The position numbers and the translations under genes are program-made. Positions 28,790 through 37,772 of a DNA stretch of 64,000 nucleotides are shown one piece after another. The notes below the pieces were generated by a model, which saw only the letters and a program-made list of their open reading frames with translations, was not told the origin of the DNA and did no database searches. The number at the start of each line of letters is the position of its first letter. Positions within the stretch are counted from its first letter, which is position 1. Origin of the DNA: Sphingomonas sp. A2-49. GTDB lineage: Bacteria; Pseudomonadota; Alphaproteobacteria; Sphingomonadales; Sphingomonadaceae. The DNA is taken from positions 1 through 64,000 of the forward strand of contig NZ_JAJLPA010000001.1 in NCBI RefSeq assembly GCF_025548555.1, read 5' to 3'.

Positions 28790-29080
28790 TCAGCCGCAGC
28801 GCAGCCCCTCGACCTGCTTGAGGTCGTCGAGCAGGATGTTGAGCCGATCGGGCCGGAAATCCATCGTCGCCGCATCACCCGGATTGAGGACGCGCGAGGT
28901 CGCCGCCTGCGCCTGGCGCTCGATATCCGTGCGCAGCCGCTCGTGGAACTTGACCCCGACGAAGCGCATGCGCAGCCGTTCGTCGACGACGCAGGGTCCG
29001 CGCGGCGGCGCCGGCCGCTCGGCCATCGTCGTGCATCCCGCCGCCAGCACCGGCAACAGCATCGCCCAGGTCCGGATCAT
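28790..29080 (-). CDS. Peptidase inhibitor I78-like lipoprotein
   Basis: This 96-residue protein starts with a lipoprotein leader (lipobox LAAGC, Cys16) and ends with an I78-type block in which DFRPDRLNILLDD is visible (about 74-86), the hallmark of the I78 family of small serine-protease inhibitors. The ATG at 29080 overlaps the rnd stop by four bases, so it is translated from the rnd message although the two functions seem unrelated. Membrane anchoring is inferred from the lipobox. Confidence 0.8.
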   Translation of the reverse strand: MIRTWAMLLPVLAAGCTTMAERPAPPRGPCVVDERLRMRFVGVKFHERLRTDIERQAQAATSRVLNPGDAATMDFRPDRLNILLDDLKQVEGLRCG

Positions 29081-30252
29081 CCCTCGTCCTCCGTCCGCGT
29101 CATCTTCAGCTTGCCGCCCTTGACCGCGAAGGCCAGCCGTCCCTCGACCAGATCGACCGCATCGCGCCCGAACTGGTCGAATCGCCAGCCCTCCAGCATC
29201 GGCAGCCCGGTGCGCACACCGGCGGCCAGCGCCTCCAGCTCGTCGGACCGCGCCAGCAGCTTCGATGCGACGTCGATGTCGCGCGAGCGGATCTTGAGCA
29301 GCAGCTTGAGCAGGTCCGCCACCAGCGACCCGTCCTTGCCGAGGCCCGGCTTGCGATCGTCGCGCGGCGGCAATTCGTCGGCGGAGAGCGGCGCGGCGGC
29401 GTCGAGCGCCGCCATCAACCGCGCGCCGATCTCGTTCGACGCCCAGGTCGCGGAGAGGCCGCGGACCTTGGCGAGGTCGGCCTGCTTGCGCGGCGGATGG
29501 CCGGCAAGGTCGCCCAGCGTTTCGTCCTTGACGATACGCCCGCGGGGCAGGTCCTTGCCCTGCGCCTCCAGCTCGCGCCAGCGGGCGAGCGCCTTCAGCC
29601 GGCCGAGCACGTCGGGCTTGCGGCCCGAGACGCGGACGCGCTTCCACGCCTGATCGGGATCGTTGGCGTAATTGGCGGGATCGGCGAGCCGCTCCATCTC
29701 CTGGTCCAGCCAGACGCCGCGGCCGGTCTTGCGCAGCCGCTCCAGCATCTTGGGGAAGATCGCGGCGAGGTGCGTCACGTCGCCGATCGCATATTCGATC
29801 TGGCGCGCATCGAGCGGGCGGCGCGCCCAGTCGGTAAAGCGGGCGCCCTTGTCGACCTGGATCCCGAGCCAGCTGTCGACGAGGTTCGAATAGCCGATCT
29901 GTTCGCCCTGGCCGAGCGCCATCGCCGCGACCTGCGTATCGAACAGCGGATGCGGCGTCTTGCCGGTCAGGTTGTAGATGATCTCGATATCCTGCCCGCC
30001 GGCATGGACGACCTTCAGCACCTCCTGATTCGTAGTCAGCAGATCGAGCAGCGGCGTCATGTCGAGTCCCGGCGCCATCGGGTCGATCGCCGCCGCCTCG
30101 TTCACGTCGGCGATCTGGATCAGGCATAATTCGGGGTAATAGGTGCTCTCGCGCATGAATTCGGTATCGACGGTGATGAAGTCGGCGTCGGCGAGGCGGG
30201 CACACAGATTGGCGAGGGTCGCGCTGTCTGTAATCAACGGGTGGATATGCAT
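29077..30252 (-). CDS. rnd: Ribonuclease D
   Basis: This 391-residue 3'-5' exoribonuclease takes part in tRNA 3' maturation. The DEDDy catalytic residues are visible: DTEF (about 23-26), AGGQDIEII (about 85-93) and YAIGDVTHL (about 152-160). HRDC-type helical domains occupy roughly 205-390. ATG at 30252 is preferred because a longer start upstream would add a basic, low-quality extension into the aspS promoter region. It is divergent from aspS with 100 bases between the starts. Confidence 0.93.
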   Translation of the reverse strand: MHIHPLITDSATLANLCARLADADFITVDTEFMRESTYYPELCLIQIADVNEAAAIDPMAPGLDMTPLLDLLTTNQEVLKVVHAGGQDIEIIYNLTGKTPHPLFDTQVAAMALGQGEQIGYSNLVDSWLGIQVDKGARFTDWARRPLDARQIEYAIGDVTHLAAIFPKMLERLRKTGRGVWLDQEMERLADPANYANDPDQAWKRVRVSGRKPDVLGRLKALARWRELEAQGKDLPRGRIVKDETLGDLAGHPPRKQADLAKVRGLSATWASNEIGARLMAALDAAAPLSADELPPRDDRKPGLGKDGSLVADLLKLLLKIRSRDIDVASKLLARSDELEALAAGVRTGLPMLEGWRFDQFGRDAVDLVEGRLAFAVKGGKLKMTRTEDEG

Positions 30253-30352
30253 CGCCTGTCCATAGCCACAGCCGCGCGGGTTGACAAAGAGGGGATGGGG
30301 AGGGAAGCGCCGGCCCATCATACAGCCCGCATCTTGCCGGAAGAAAACGACC

Positions 30353-32173
30353 ATGCACGCCTATCGTACCCACACCTGCGCCGCGCTCGCCGCGAGCAAC
30401 GTCGGCGACACCGTCCGCCTTTCGGGCTGGGTGCATCGCAAGCGCGACCATGGCGGCGTGCTGTTCGTCGATCTGCGCGACCATTACGGGATCACCCAGA
30501 TCGTCGCCAAGGCGGGGACCGAGACGATGGAGCTGCTCGAGCGGCTGCGCGTCGAATCGGTCGTCACGGTGACGGGCGAGGTCGTGTCGCGGGGCCCCGA
30601 GGCGACCAACCCGAACCTGCCCACCGGCGAGATCGAGGTCGTGGCGGATACGATCACGGTCCAGAGCCATGCGCAGGAACTGCCGATGCCGGTCGCCGGC
30701 GACGCGGAATATCCCGAGGATATCCGCCTGCGCTATCGCTTCCTCGACCTGCGTCGCGAGCGGCTGCACCAGAACGTCATGCTGCGGTCCAGGGTCATCT
30801 CCTCGATCCGCAACCGCATGGTCGGGCAGGGCTTCACCGAATTCCAGACGCCGATCCTGACCGCGTCGAGCCCCGAGGGCGCGCGCGACTATCTCGTCCC
30901 CAGCCGCGTCCATCCGGGCAAGTTCTATGCGCTGCCGCAGGCGCCGCAGATGTTCAAGCAGCTGCTGATGGTCGCCGGTTTCGACCGCTATTTCCAGATC
31001 GCGCCGTGCTTCCGCGACGAGGACGCGCGCGCCGACCGCAGCCCGGGCGAATTCTACCAGCTCGATTTCGAGATGAGCTACGTCACGCAGGACGACGTGT
31101 TCCAGGCGATCGAGCCCGTCCTGCACGGTGTGTTCGAGGAATTCGCCGACTGGCAGGGCAAGGGCCGCACCGTCAGCGCGCTGCCGTTCAAGCGCATCCC
31201 CTATCGCGAATCGATGCTGAAGTATGGCAACGACAAGCCGGACCTGCGCAACCCGATTCTTATCAGCGACGTCAGCGAGCATTTCGTCGGCTCGGGGTTC
31301 GGCCGCTTCGCCTCGATCGTCGAGGGTGGCGACGTCGTCCGCGCGATCCCGGCCCCGGGGACGGCGGACCGGAGCCGCAAGTTCTTCGACGACATGAACG
31401 GCTGGGCGCAGTCCGAAGGGTTCGCGGGCCTTGGCTATGCGACCCGCAAGGGCGGCGAATGGGGCGGCCCGATCGCCAAGAACCATGGCGAGGACAAGAT
31501 GTCCGCGATGGCCGATGCGCTCGGCCTCGGTCCCGACGACGGGCTGTTCTTCGCCGCGGGCAAGGAAGCGCAGGCGGCCAAGCTCGCCGGGCTCGCGCGG
31601 ACGCGCGTCGGCGAGACGCTGGGCCTGATCGACCAGAGCCGCTTCGAATTCTGCTGGATCGTCGATTTCCCGATGTTCGAATATGACGAGGACGCGAAGA
31701 AGGTCGACTTCAGCCACAACCCCTTCTCTATGCCGCAGGGCGAGATGGCGGCGCTGGAGACGATGGATCCGCTCGACATCCTCGCCTATCAGTATGACAT
31801 CGTCTGCAACGGCATCGAGCTGTCGTCGGGCGCGATCCGGAACCACCGTGCGGAGATCATGTACAAGGCGTTCGAGATCGCCGGCTATACGCAGGCGGAC
31901 GTCGATACGAACTTCGCCGGGATGATAAACGCCTTCAAGTTCGGGGCGCCGCCGCATGGCGGTTCGGCGCCGGGCATCGACCGCATCGTCATGCTGCTGG
32001 CCGACGAACCCAACATCCGCGAGGTCATCGTCTTCCCGATGACGCAGAAGGCGGAGGATCTGATGATGGGCGCACCCAATTTCGCGACGCCCAAGCAGCT
32101 GAAGGAGCTGAACCTGCGCGTCGCGCCGCAGGCCGGCGATACCGGCAAGACGGTGACCTCGACCGGCGGATGA
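30353..32173 (+). CDS. aspS: Aspartyl-tRNA synthetase
   Basis: AspS charges tRNA with aspartate. The 606-residue class II enzyme has an N-terminal OB anticodon-binding domain (about 1-105), motif 2 ([20 protein letters not shown], about 220-240), the bacterial GAD insertion (about 300-410) and motif 3 ([14 protein letters not shown]). In alphaproteobacteria this enzyme is often non-discriminating and also charges tRNA-Asn, but the sequence read here cannot decide that. A hairpin spans its stop codon. Confidence 0.97.
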   Translation: MHAYRTHTCAALAASNVGDTVRLSGWVHRKRDHGGVLFVDLRDHYGITQIVAKAGTETMELLERLRVESVVTVTGEVVSRGPEATNPNLPTGEIEVVADTITVQSHAQELPMPVAGDAEYPEDIRLRYRFLDLRRERLHQNVMLRSRVISSIRNRMVGQGFTEFQTPILTASSPEGARDYLVPSRVHPGKFYALPQAPQMFKQLLMVAGFDRYFQIAPCFRDEDARADRSPGEFYQLDFEMSYVTQDDVFQAIEPVLHGVFEEFADWQGKGRTVSALPFKRIPYRESMLKYGNDKPDLRNPILISDVSEHFVGSGFGRFASIVEGGDVVRAIPAPGTADRSRKFFDDMNGWAQSEGFAGLGYATRKGGEWGGPIAKNHGEDKMSAMADALGLGPDDGLFFAAGKEAQAAKLAGLARTRVGETLGLIDQSRFEFCWIVDFPMFEYDEDAKKVDFSHNPFSMPQGEMAALETMDPLDILAYQYDIVCNGIELSSGAIRNHRAEIMYKAFEIAGYTQADVDTNFAGMINAFKFGAPPHGGSAPGIDRIVMLLADEPNIREVIVFPMTQKAEDLMMGAPNFATPKQLKELNLRVAPQAGDTGKTVTSTGG

Positions 32174-32219
32174 TCCGCCGGCGGGTTTGCCTCGGCCGGC
32201 CCTGCACCATCGGGCCGGC
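32163..32219 (+). terminator. Two hairpins at the aspS 3' end
   Basis: CCGGCGGA (32163-32170) and TCCGCCGG (32174-32181) pair perfectly with the stop codon TGA as the loop; GCGGGTTT follows. A second hairpin pairs GCCGGCCC (32195-32202) with GGGCCGGC (32212-32219). Neither has a long T-run. Together they probably end or attenuate the aspS transcript before ppk2. Confidence 0.55.
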
Positions 32220-32254
32220 TGGCGCGTTCAGGCCGGACCGATGAGGAGCCCGCG

Positions 32255-33028
32255 ATGATCCAGCTTGCCGAATATGAGAAGACCAGGCCCTACAAGGGCC
32301 ATTACAAGCGGGATCTCGCCGCCTTGCAGGCGCGGCTGGAACGCATCCTCGTCGCCCATATCGTCCACGGGCGCCGCGCGGTCGTGATGCTGGAAGGCTG
32401 GGACGCCGCGGGCAAGGGCGGCATCATCCAGCGACTGACCGCGGACTGGGACCCCCGCCATTTCGAGGTTTACCCGATCTCCGCCCCGACCGCGGTGGAG
32501 AAGGCGCACGACTTCCTCTGGCGGTTCCGGACCCGCCTGCCGCAGCCGGGCAACATCACCGTGTTCGATCGCAGCTGGTACGGCCGCGTGCTCGTCGAGC
32601 GCGTCGAGGGCTATGCGAACGAGGACGAATGGCGGCGCGCCTACGACGAGATCAATGCCTTCGAGGCGGAGACGATGGAACAGGGCGTCACGCTGGTGAA
32701 GCTGTTCGTCCACGTCTCGCAGGCCGAGCAGGACAAGCGGCTGGAGGACCGGCTCGACGATCCGTGGAAGCACTGGAAGACCGGGCTCGACGATTATCGC
32801 AACCGCGCGCGCCGGGCGGACTATCTGGAGGCGATGCACGACATGTTCGCGCGGACCGACACCGGCGGCGCGCCGTGGACCGTCGTCAACGGCAACGACA
32901 AGAAGGCGGCGCGCATCCACGCGCTGACCGCGGTGGCCGACGCGCTGGAGGCGCGCGTCGACATGACCCCGCCGTCGCTCGATCCGGAACTGAAGCGGGT
33001 CGCACGGACGGCGCTGGGGCTGGACTAG
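32255..33028 (+). CDS. ppk2: Polyphosphate kinase 2 family protein
   Basis: This 257-residue PPK2 enzyme uses polyphosphate to phosphorylate nucleoside mono- or diphosphates, or runs in reverse. The Walker A motif is EGWDAAGKGG (about 46-55) and Walker B is VFDRSWYGRVLVERVEG (about 104-120); the lid module follows. A GAGGAG site lies at 32243-32248. It adds a second, unrelated polyphosphate kinase within 8 kb of ppk1 and ppx. The subclass (ADP or AMP specific) cannot be fixed by eye. Confidence 0.92.
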   Translation: MIQLAEYEKTRPYKGHYKRDLAALQARLERILVAHIVHGRRAVVMLEGWDAAGKGGIIQRLTADWDPRHFEVYPISAPTAVEKAHDFLWRFRTRLPQPGNITVFDRSWYGRVLVERVEGYANEDEWRRAYDEINAFEAETMEQGVTLVKLFVHVSQAEQDKRLEDRLDDPWKHWKTGLDDYRNRARRADYLEAMHDMFARTDTGGAPWTVVNGNDKKAARIHALTAVADALEARVDMTPPSLDPELKRVARTALGLD

Positions 33029-33032
33029 GCGG

Positions 33033-34406
33033 TCAGAAGCTCGCCTCGTCGTAGACGCGGCTGAGGTCGCCCGCCCATGGCCCGTGGTAGCGGTCGAGCA
33101 GCACCTGCGCGGGCACCTTGCCCGACCGGACAACCTCGCGCAGCGGATCGAGGAAGCCGGTTTCGTTGTCGCCCGCGAAATTGCCGCGGGCGCGGGCGGC
33201 GAGGCCCGCGTGGGCGATGTCGAGCACCGCGCCGGCGATGTCGCGCAGGCGGCCGCCGCCCGGGAGCGGCGCATCGAGCGCGAGCTTCGGGACCGCATCG
33301 CGCAGCGTCTGGCGATCCTCCAGGCTCCAGTCCTTGACGAGGTCCCATGCCGCATCGAGCGCGCCGTCGTCGTAGAGCAGCCCGACCCAGAAGGCGGGCA
33401 GCGCGCAGATCTTGTTCCATGGCCCGCCATCGGCGCCGCGCATCTCGAGGAAGGTCTTGAGCCGCACTTCGGGGAAGGCGGTGGACAGATGGTCGGTCCA
33501 GTCGTCGAGCGTCGGCTTCTCGCCCGGCAGGACGGACAATTCGCCCTTCAGGAAGTCGCGGAAGCTGAGGCCGGCGGCATCGATGTAGCGCCCGTCCCGG
33601 TAGACGAAGTACATCGGCACATCGAGCATGTAGTCGGCATAGCGTTCGTAGCCGAAGCCGTCCTCGAACACGAACGGCAGCATGCCGGTGCGCGCGGGGT
33701 CGGTGTCCGACCAGATATGGCTGCGATACGACAGGAAGCCGTTGGGCCTGCCCTCGGTAAACGGGGAATTGGCGAACAAGGCGGTCGCCAGCGGTTGCAG
33801 GGCCAGCCCGACGCGGAACTTCTTCACCATGTCCGCCTCCGACGCATAGTCGAGGTTGACCTGGATCGTGCAGGTGCGCAGCATCATGTCGAGGCCCATG
33901 CTGCCGACGCGCGGCATGTGGCGCAGCATGATCGCATAGCGGCCCTTGGGCATGATCGGCAATTCGGCGCGCGCCTTGTCGGGCCACATGCCCAGCCCGA
34001 GAAAGCCGATGCCGAGCTTTTCGCCCGCGGCCTTCACCTGTTCCAGATGCCGCCCGGTTTCGGCACAGGTCTGGTGCAGGTTGTCGAGCGGCGCGCCCGA
34101 CAGTTCGAACTGGCCGGCCGGTTCCAGGCTGACGCTGCCGTCCGCACCATTCAGCGCGATCAGGTTTCCGTTTTCTTCAACGGGTTGCCAGCCGTATTGC
34201 TGAAGTTCCATCAACAGCGCGCGGATGCCGCCGGGCTCGTCCCAGCTCGGTGCAGCGTGATCGCTGGTCCGGTAGACGAATTTCTCGTGCTCGGTACCGA
34301 TCCGCCAGCGATCGCGGGGCTTTTCGCCGCGCGCGAAGCTGGCGATCAGCTGGTCGCGCGACTCGATGATGGGGGAGCGCGCGGCGCTCTCGGTCTTGGT
34401 CGTCAT
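33033..34406 (-). CDS. gshA: Glutamate-cysteine ligase (plant/alphaproteobacterial type)
   Basis: GshA makes gamma-glutamylcysteine, the first step to glutathione. The 457-residue protein matches the GCS2 family shared by alphaproteobacteria and plants: WRIGTEHEKF (about 34-43), SLEPAGQFELSG (about 92-103), MLRTCTIQVNLDY and FANSPFTEGRPNG. It converges on ppk2 with four bases between the stop codons. Downstream of rsmE by 28 bases, it probably belongs to the same minus-strand transcript. Confidence 0.95.
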   Translation of the reverse strand: MTTKTESAARSPIIESRDQLIASFARGEKPRDRWRIGTEHEKFVYRTSDHAAPSWDEPGGIRALLMELQQYGWQPVEENGNLIALNGADGSVSLEPAGQFELSGAPLDNLHQTCAETGRHLEQVKAAGEKLGIGFLGLGMWPDKARAELPIMPKGRYAIMLRHMPRVGSMGLDMMLRTCTIQVNLDYASEADMVKKFRVGLALQPLATALFANSPFTEGRPNGFLSYRSHIWSDTDPARTGMLPFVFEDGFGYERYADYMLDVPMYFVYRDGRYIDAAGLSFRDFLKGELSVLPGEKPTLDDWTDHLSTAFPEVRLKTFLEMRGADGGPWNKICALPAFWVGLLYDDGALDAAWDLVKDWSLEDRQTLRDAVPKLALDAPLPGGGRLRDIAGAVLDIAHAGLAARARGNFAGDNETGFLDPLREVVRSGKVPAQVLLDRYHGPWAGDLSRVYDEASF

Positions 34407-34434
34407 GGTCGCGCCCTTACGCTGCGATGAACGG

Positions 34435-35193
34435 TCACGCCAGCCGGCTTTCCTGCCAGTCGCCCGCCGCCGCCATCCATAGCGAAACCGCTGCCGCAGC
34501 AGCCGTATCCGCGCGCAGGATGCGCGGCCCGAGACCGATGCCGACCGACTGCGGCAGCGCCCGGATCGCGTCGCGTTCGTCGGGAGTGAACCCGCCCTCC
34601 GGCCCGATCAGGATCGCGGCGGGGCCGGATCGCGCACGCATCGCGTCGAGTGCGGGCAGGCCGCCGGTCTCGTCGGCGAAGAACAGCACCCGGTCCGCCG
34701 GCCAGTCGCGCAGCAACGCGGCCAGCTTCACCGCCTCGGCGAGCGCGGGCAGTGCGGTGCGGTCGCATTGCTCCGCCGCCTCGATCATGTGGCTGCGCAG
34801 CCGGTCGGACTTGACCCGGTCGACGACGGTACGCTGCGTGACGACCGGCACCAGCCGGTCGACACCCAACTCGCACGCCTTTTCGGCGAGCCAGTCGACG
34901 CGCCCCTTCTTCAGCGGCGCGGCGCACAGCCAGAGGTCGGGCACCGGCTCGCGCGGTCGTAGACATGTCGACACGTCGACGACGAGGTCGCGCTTGCCGA
35001 CCTGTGCCGCGATGGCGAGCCATTCGCCGGTCGCATCGTCGAACAGCTTGACCGGATCGCCCGGCGCGATCCGCATGACCGACACGAGATAATGCGCGGC
35101 CGGGCCGTCGATCCGCAGCGGACCGGCACCGAGCGTCTGCTCGACGAACAGCCGAGGCGTCGACTGCGGCGGCCAGGCGGGGGTCGCGGTCAT
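34435..35193 (-). CDS. rsmE: 16S rRNA m3U1498 methyltransferase
   Basis: This 252-residue SPOUT methyltransferase modifies U1498 of 16S rRNA. The N-terminal PUA-like domain (about 10-75) is followed by the knotted SPOUT domain with ILIGPEGGFTPDERDAI (about 203-219) and the RILRADTA motif. ATG at 35193 overlaps the stop of the small membrane protein upstream. It precedes gshA in one orientation. Confidence 0.93.
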   Translation of the reverse strand: MTATPAWPPQSTPRLFVEQTLGAGPLRIDGPAAHYLVSVMRIAPGDPVKLFDDATGEWLAIAAQVGKRDLVVDVSTCLRPREPVPDLWLCAAPLKKGRVDWLAEKACELGVDRLVPVVTQRTVVDRVKSDRLRSHMIEAAEQCDRTALPALAEAVKLAALLRDWPADRVLFFADETGGLPALDAMRARSGPAAILIGPEGGFTPDERDAIRALPQSVGIGLGPRILRADTAAAAAVSLWMAAAGDWQESRLA

Positions 35194-35366
35194 CGGCCCG
35201 CCCGCCGGCGCTTCTGCCGCGCCCAGATCTTGCGGGTGACGATCCACGCGAGGAGCGCCGCCGCCGCGACGGCCACGACCGCGACGGTCACCACGCCGGC
35301 GACACGCAGGATCGCCCAGAACAAAGCCTCGACGAAGCGGCCCACCGCCACCGACAATCCGATCAT
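35190..35366 (-). CDS. Small single-pass membrane protein
   Basis: This 58-residue protein has one long hydrophobic helix (about 15-45) and a strongly basic C-terminus (RKIWARQKRRRAGR). ATG at 35366 is the likely start; a TTG at 35423 would lengthen it to 77 residues and run close to ubiA. It overlaps rsmE by four bases. Function is unknown and the start uncertain. Confidence 0.5.
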   Translation of the reverse strand: MIGLSVAVGRFVEALFWAILRVAGVVTVAVVAVAAAALLAWIVTRKIWARQKRRRAGR

Positions 35367-35467
35367 GCTCCCGATCCGTCCATCGGGGCGGATTGCCGCA
35401 ACATAGCGGCGATAGCGAGGCAAAAGGCGGTTGCGCCGACCCGCTTCGGCACGGCAAAGGCGCAGGC

Positions 35468-36379
35468 ATGGCAGCAGAGATCGTCCCCGACAGCGAACAT
35501 CGCGGCCTAGTCGCCCGCCTGCCGGGTACCGCCCGCGGCCTTGCGTTGCTGGCGCGGTTCGACCGGCCGATCGGCTGGTGGCTGCTGTTCTGGCCGGGGG
35601 CCTGGGCGATCGCGCTCGCCGGCGGCGCCTTCGACCGCTGGCCGCTGCTGCTCTGGTTCCTGGCGGGCAGCATCGCGATGCGCGGCGCGGGCTGCGTCTA
35701 CAACGACATCGTCGATCGCGATCTCGACGCGCAGGTCGCGCGCACGCGGGCGCGGCCGATCCCCAGCGGCCTCGTGTCGATCCGGCTGGCGTGGATCTGG
35801 CTGATCGGCCTGTGCCTCGTCGGCCTCGCCGTGCTCGTCCAGCTCAACCTGCGCGCGGCGATCGTCGCGCTCGCCAGCCTCGCGCCCGTCGCCGCCTATC
35901 CGTTCATGAAACGGATCACCTGGTGGCCGCAGGCGTGGCTGGGGCTGGTCTTTTCGTGGGCGGCGCTGGTCGGGTGGACCGCGGTGGCGGACGCATTGCC
36001 GATGGCGATGTGGCTGCTGTACGCGGGCTGCATCGCCTGGGTGATCGGCTACGACACGATCTACGCCCTGCAGGATCGCGAGGACGACGCGCTGATCGGC
36101 GTGCGCTCCTCGGCGTTGCGGATGGGACGGCACGTCCGCGGCGGCACCGCCGTCTTTTACACGCTCGCCCTCGTGCTGTGGGGGGCCGCCGTCTGGGAGG
36201 TGCGGCCGGATCGGCTCGCGCTGGCGGCGCTGCTGCCGGTCGCGCTGCACCTCGCATGGCAGGTGGCGACGCTGGTCCCCGACGACGGCGGCAATGCGCT
36301 CGCCCGCTTCCGTAGCAACCGTTTTGCCGGGATGCTGATGTTCCTCGCCTGCGTCGTCGTCGGTACGGGCGCCGGGTGA
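35468..36379 (+). CDS. ubiA: 4-hydroxybenzoate polyprenyltransferase
   Basis: UbiA attaches a polyprenyl chain to 4-hydroxybenzoate in ubiquinone synthesis. This 303-residue polytopic protein has about eight or nine helices and both aspartate-rich loops: NDIVDRDLD (about 79-87) and YDTIYALQDREDD (about 196-208). ATG at 35468 has AAAGG at 35456-35460. It is divergent from the small membrane protein and rsmE. Confidence 0.94.
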   Translation: MAAEIVPDSEHRGLVARLPGTARGLALLARFDRPIGWWLLFWPGAWAIALAGGAFDRWPLLLWFLAGSIAMRGAGCVYNDIVDRDLDAQVARTRARPIPSGLVSIRLAWIWLIGLCLVGLAVLVQLNLRAAIVALASLAPVAAYPFMKRITWWPQAWLGLVFSWAALVGWTAVADALPMAMWLLYAGCIAWVIGYDTIYALQDREDDALIGVRSSALRMGRHVRGGTAVFYTLALVLWGAAVWEVRPDRLALAALLPVALHLAWQVATLVPDDGGNALARFRSNRFAGMLMFLACVVVGTGAG

Positions 36380-36422
36380 TCCGCCTCTAGCATCGCCGGC
36401 GGCCTGCCCCTAAGTCGGGCGG

Positions 36423-37772
36423 ATGCTGACCCCCGATCAGGCGCGCGACCGCGCCGCCGACATCGTCGCCCGCGCCGCCCGAGCCGGGGCCGATGCGGCC
36501 GACGCCGTCTTCGCCGCCGATGCCGCCATCGACCTGTCCATCCGTCTCGGCGCGCTGGAGGATGTCGGCCGCTCGGAAAGCGAGGAACTGGGCCTGCGGG
36601 TGTTCGTCGGCCGGCGGTCGGCGAGCGTCTCCACTTCCGACCTGTCGGAGGGCGCGGTGACCGCGCTGGTCGAGCGCGCGGTGGCGATGGCGCGCGAGGC
36701 GCCCGAGGACCGCTGGGCGGGCCTCGCGCCGCAGGAGCGACTGATGCACGGCGCGCCGCCGCTGCTCGACCTCGACGACGGCGGCACGCTGACGCCCGCC
36801 GAATTGCGCGAACTCGCCGCAGCGGCGGAGGATGCGGCGCGCGCCGTGCCCGGCGTCACCAACAGCGAGGGCGGCGGCGCCAGCGCGTCGCGGTCGATCT
36901 GGGCGCTCGCGACCAGCCACGGGTTCGCCGGCGCCTATGCCGCCACCGCCTATAGCGTGTCCGCCAGCGTGCTCGCTGGCGATGCGGGCAACGGCATGGA
37001 GCGCGATTATGCCCACCACGCCGCGCGCAGGCGCGCGCATCTGGAGGATCCGGAAGAGATCGGCCGGCGGGCCGGCGAACGCGCGGTCGCCCGCGCCAAT
37101 CCCGGTCGCGCCACCGCCGGCGCCATCCCCGTCATATTCGATCCGCGCGTCGGCGGCTCGCTCCTCGGTCACCTGACCGGCGCGATCGCGGGCCAGTCGA
37201 TCGCGCGCAAGACCAGCTTCCTGCTCGATGCGCTCGGCACGCAGGTGTTTTCCGCGGGCGTCACGATCCGCGACGACCCGCATCGGCCGCACGGCCTGCG
37301 GTCGCGCCCGTTCGACGGCGAGGGGCTGCCGGTGTCGCCGGTGGCGCTGGTCGAGAACGGCATGCTCGAAACCTGGCTGCTCGACAGCGGCTCGGCCCGC
37401 CAGCTCGGACTGGAGCCGACCGGCCATGCCGCGCGCGGCGTCGGCGGCGGGCCGGGGGTGTCGCCGAGCAACCTGTTCATGGAGGCGGGCGACGTGCCGG
37501 TCGCGACGCTGATCGCCGACATCGCCGACGGCGTCTACGTGACCGAATTGATCGGTCAGGGCGTGAATGGCGTCACCGGCGATTACAGTCGCGGTGCGGC
37601 GGGCTTCCGGATCGTCGGCGGGGTGATCGCCGGACCCGTCGCGGAATTCACGATCGCGGGCAATCTTAAGCAGATGTTCCGCGAACTTACCCCGGCGAAC
37701 GACCTCGAATTCCGCTATGGGACCAACGTGCCGACGATACGGATCGAGGGGATGACGGTCGCGAGTGGCTGA
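36423..37772 (+). CDS. pmbA: TldE/PmbA-family protein (cytosolic)
   Basis: This 449-residue member of the TldD/PmbA family lacks HExxxH and a signal peptide, so it matches PmbA/TldE, the partner subunit of TldD. Conserved segments include GLRVFVGRRSASVSTSDLS (about 58-76), DPRVGGSLLGHL and GVSPSNLF. No tldD lies next to it; the only one in the window is the Tat-type gene at 4711. It overlaps the CysQ-like gene by eight bases. Confidence 0.9.
   Translation: MLTPDQARDRAADIVARAARAGADAADAVFAADAAIDLSIRLGALEDVGRSESEELGLRVFVGRRSASVSTSDLSEGAVTALVERAVAMAREAPEDRWAGLAPQERLMHGAPPLLDLDDGGTLTPAELRELAAAAEDAARAVPGVTNSEGGGASASRSIWALATSHGFAGAYAATAYSVSASVLAGDAGNGMERDYAHHAARRRAHLEDPEEIGRRAGERAVARANPGRATAGAIPVIFDPRVGGSLLGHLTGAIAGQSIARKTSFLLDALGTQVFSAGVTIRDDPHRPHGLRSRPFDGEGLPVSPVALVENGMLETWLLDSGSARQLGLEPTGHAARGVGGGPGVSPSNLFMEAGDVPVATLIADIADGVYVTELIGQGVNGVTGDYSRGAAGFRIVGGVIAGPVAEFTIAGNLKQMFRELTPANDLEFRYGTNVPTIRIEGMTVASG

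Noticed and set aside
30281..30286. TTGACA resembling a -35 box between rnd and aspS
   Set aside because: No acceptable -10 element is found 16-19 bases downstream, so no promoter is claimed.
28790..31957. A very long minus-strand open frame antisense to aspS and running through rnd into the I78 gene
   Set aside because: Only its left end (28790-29080) makes a proper protein; the rest is arginine-rich shadow coding opposite or out of frame with rnd and aspS, an effect of high GC.
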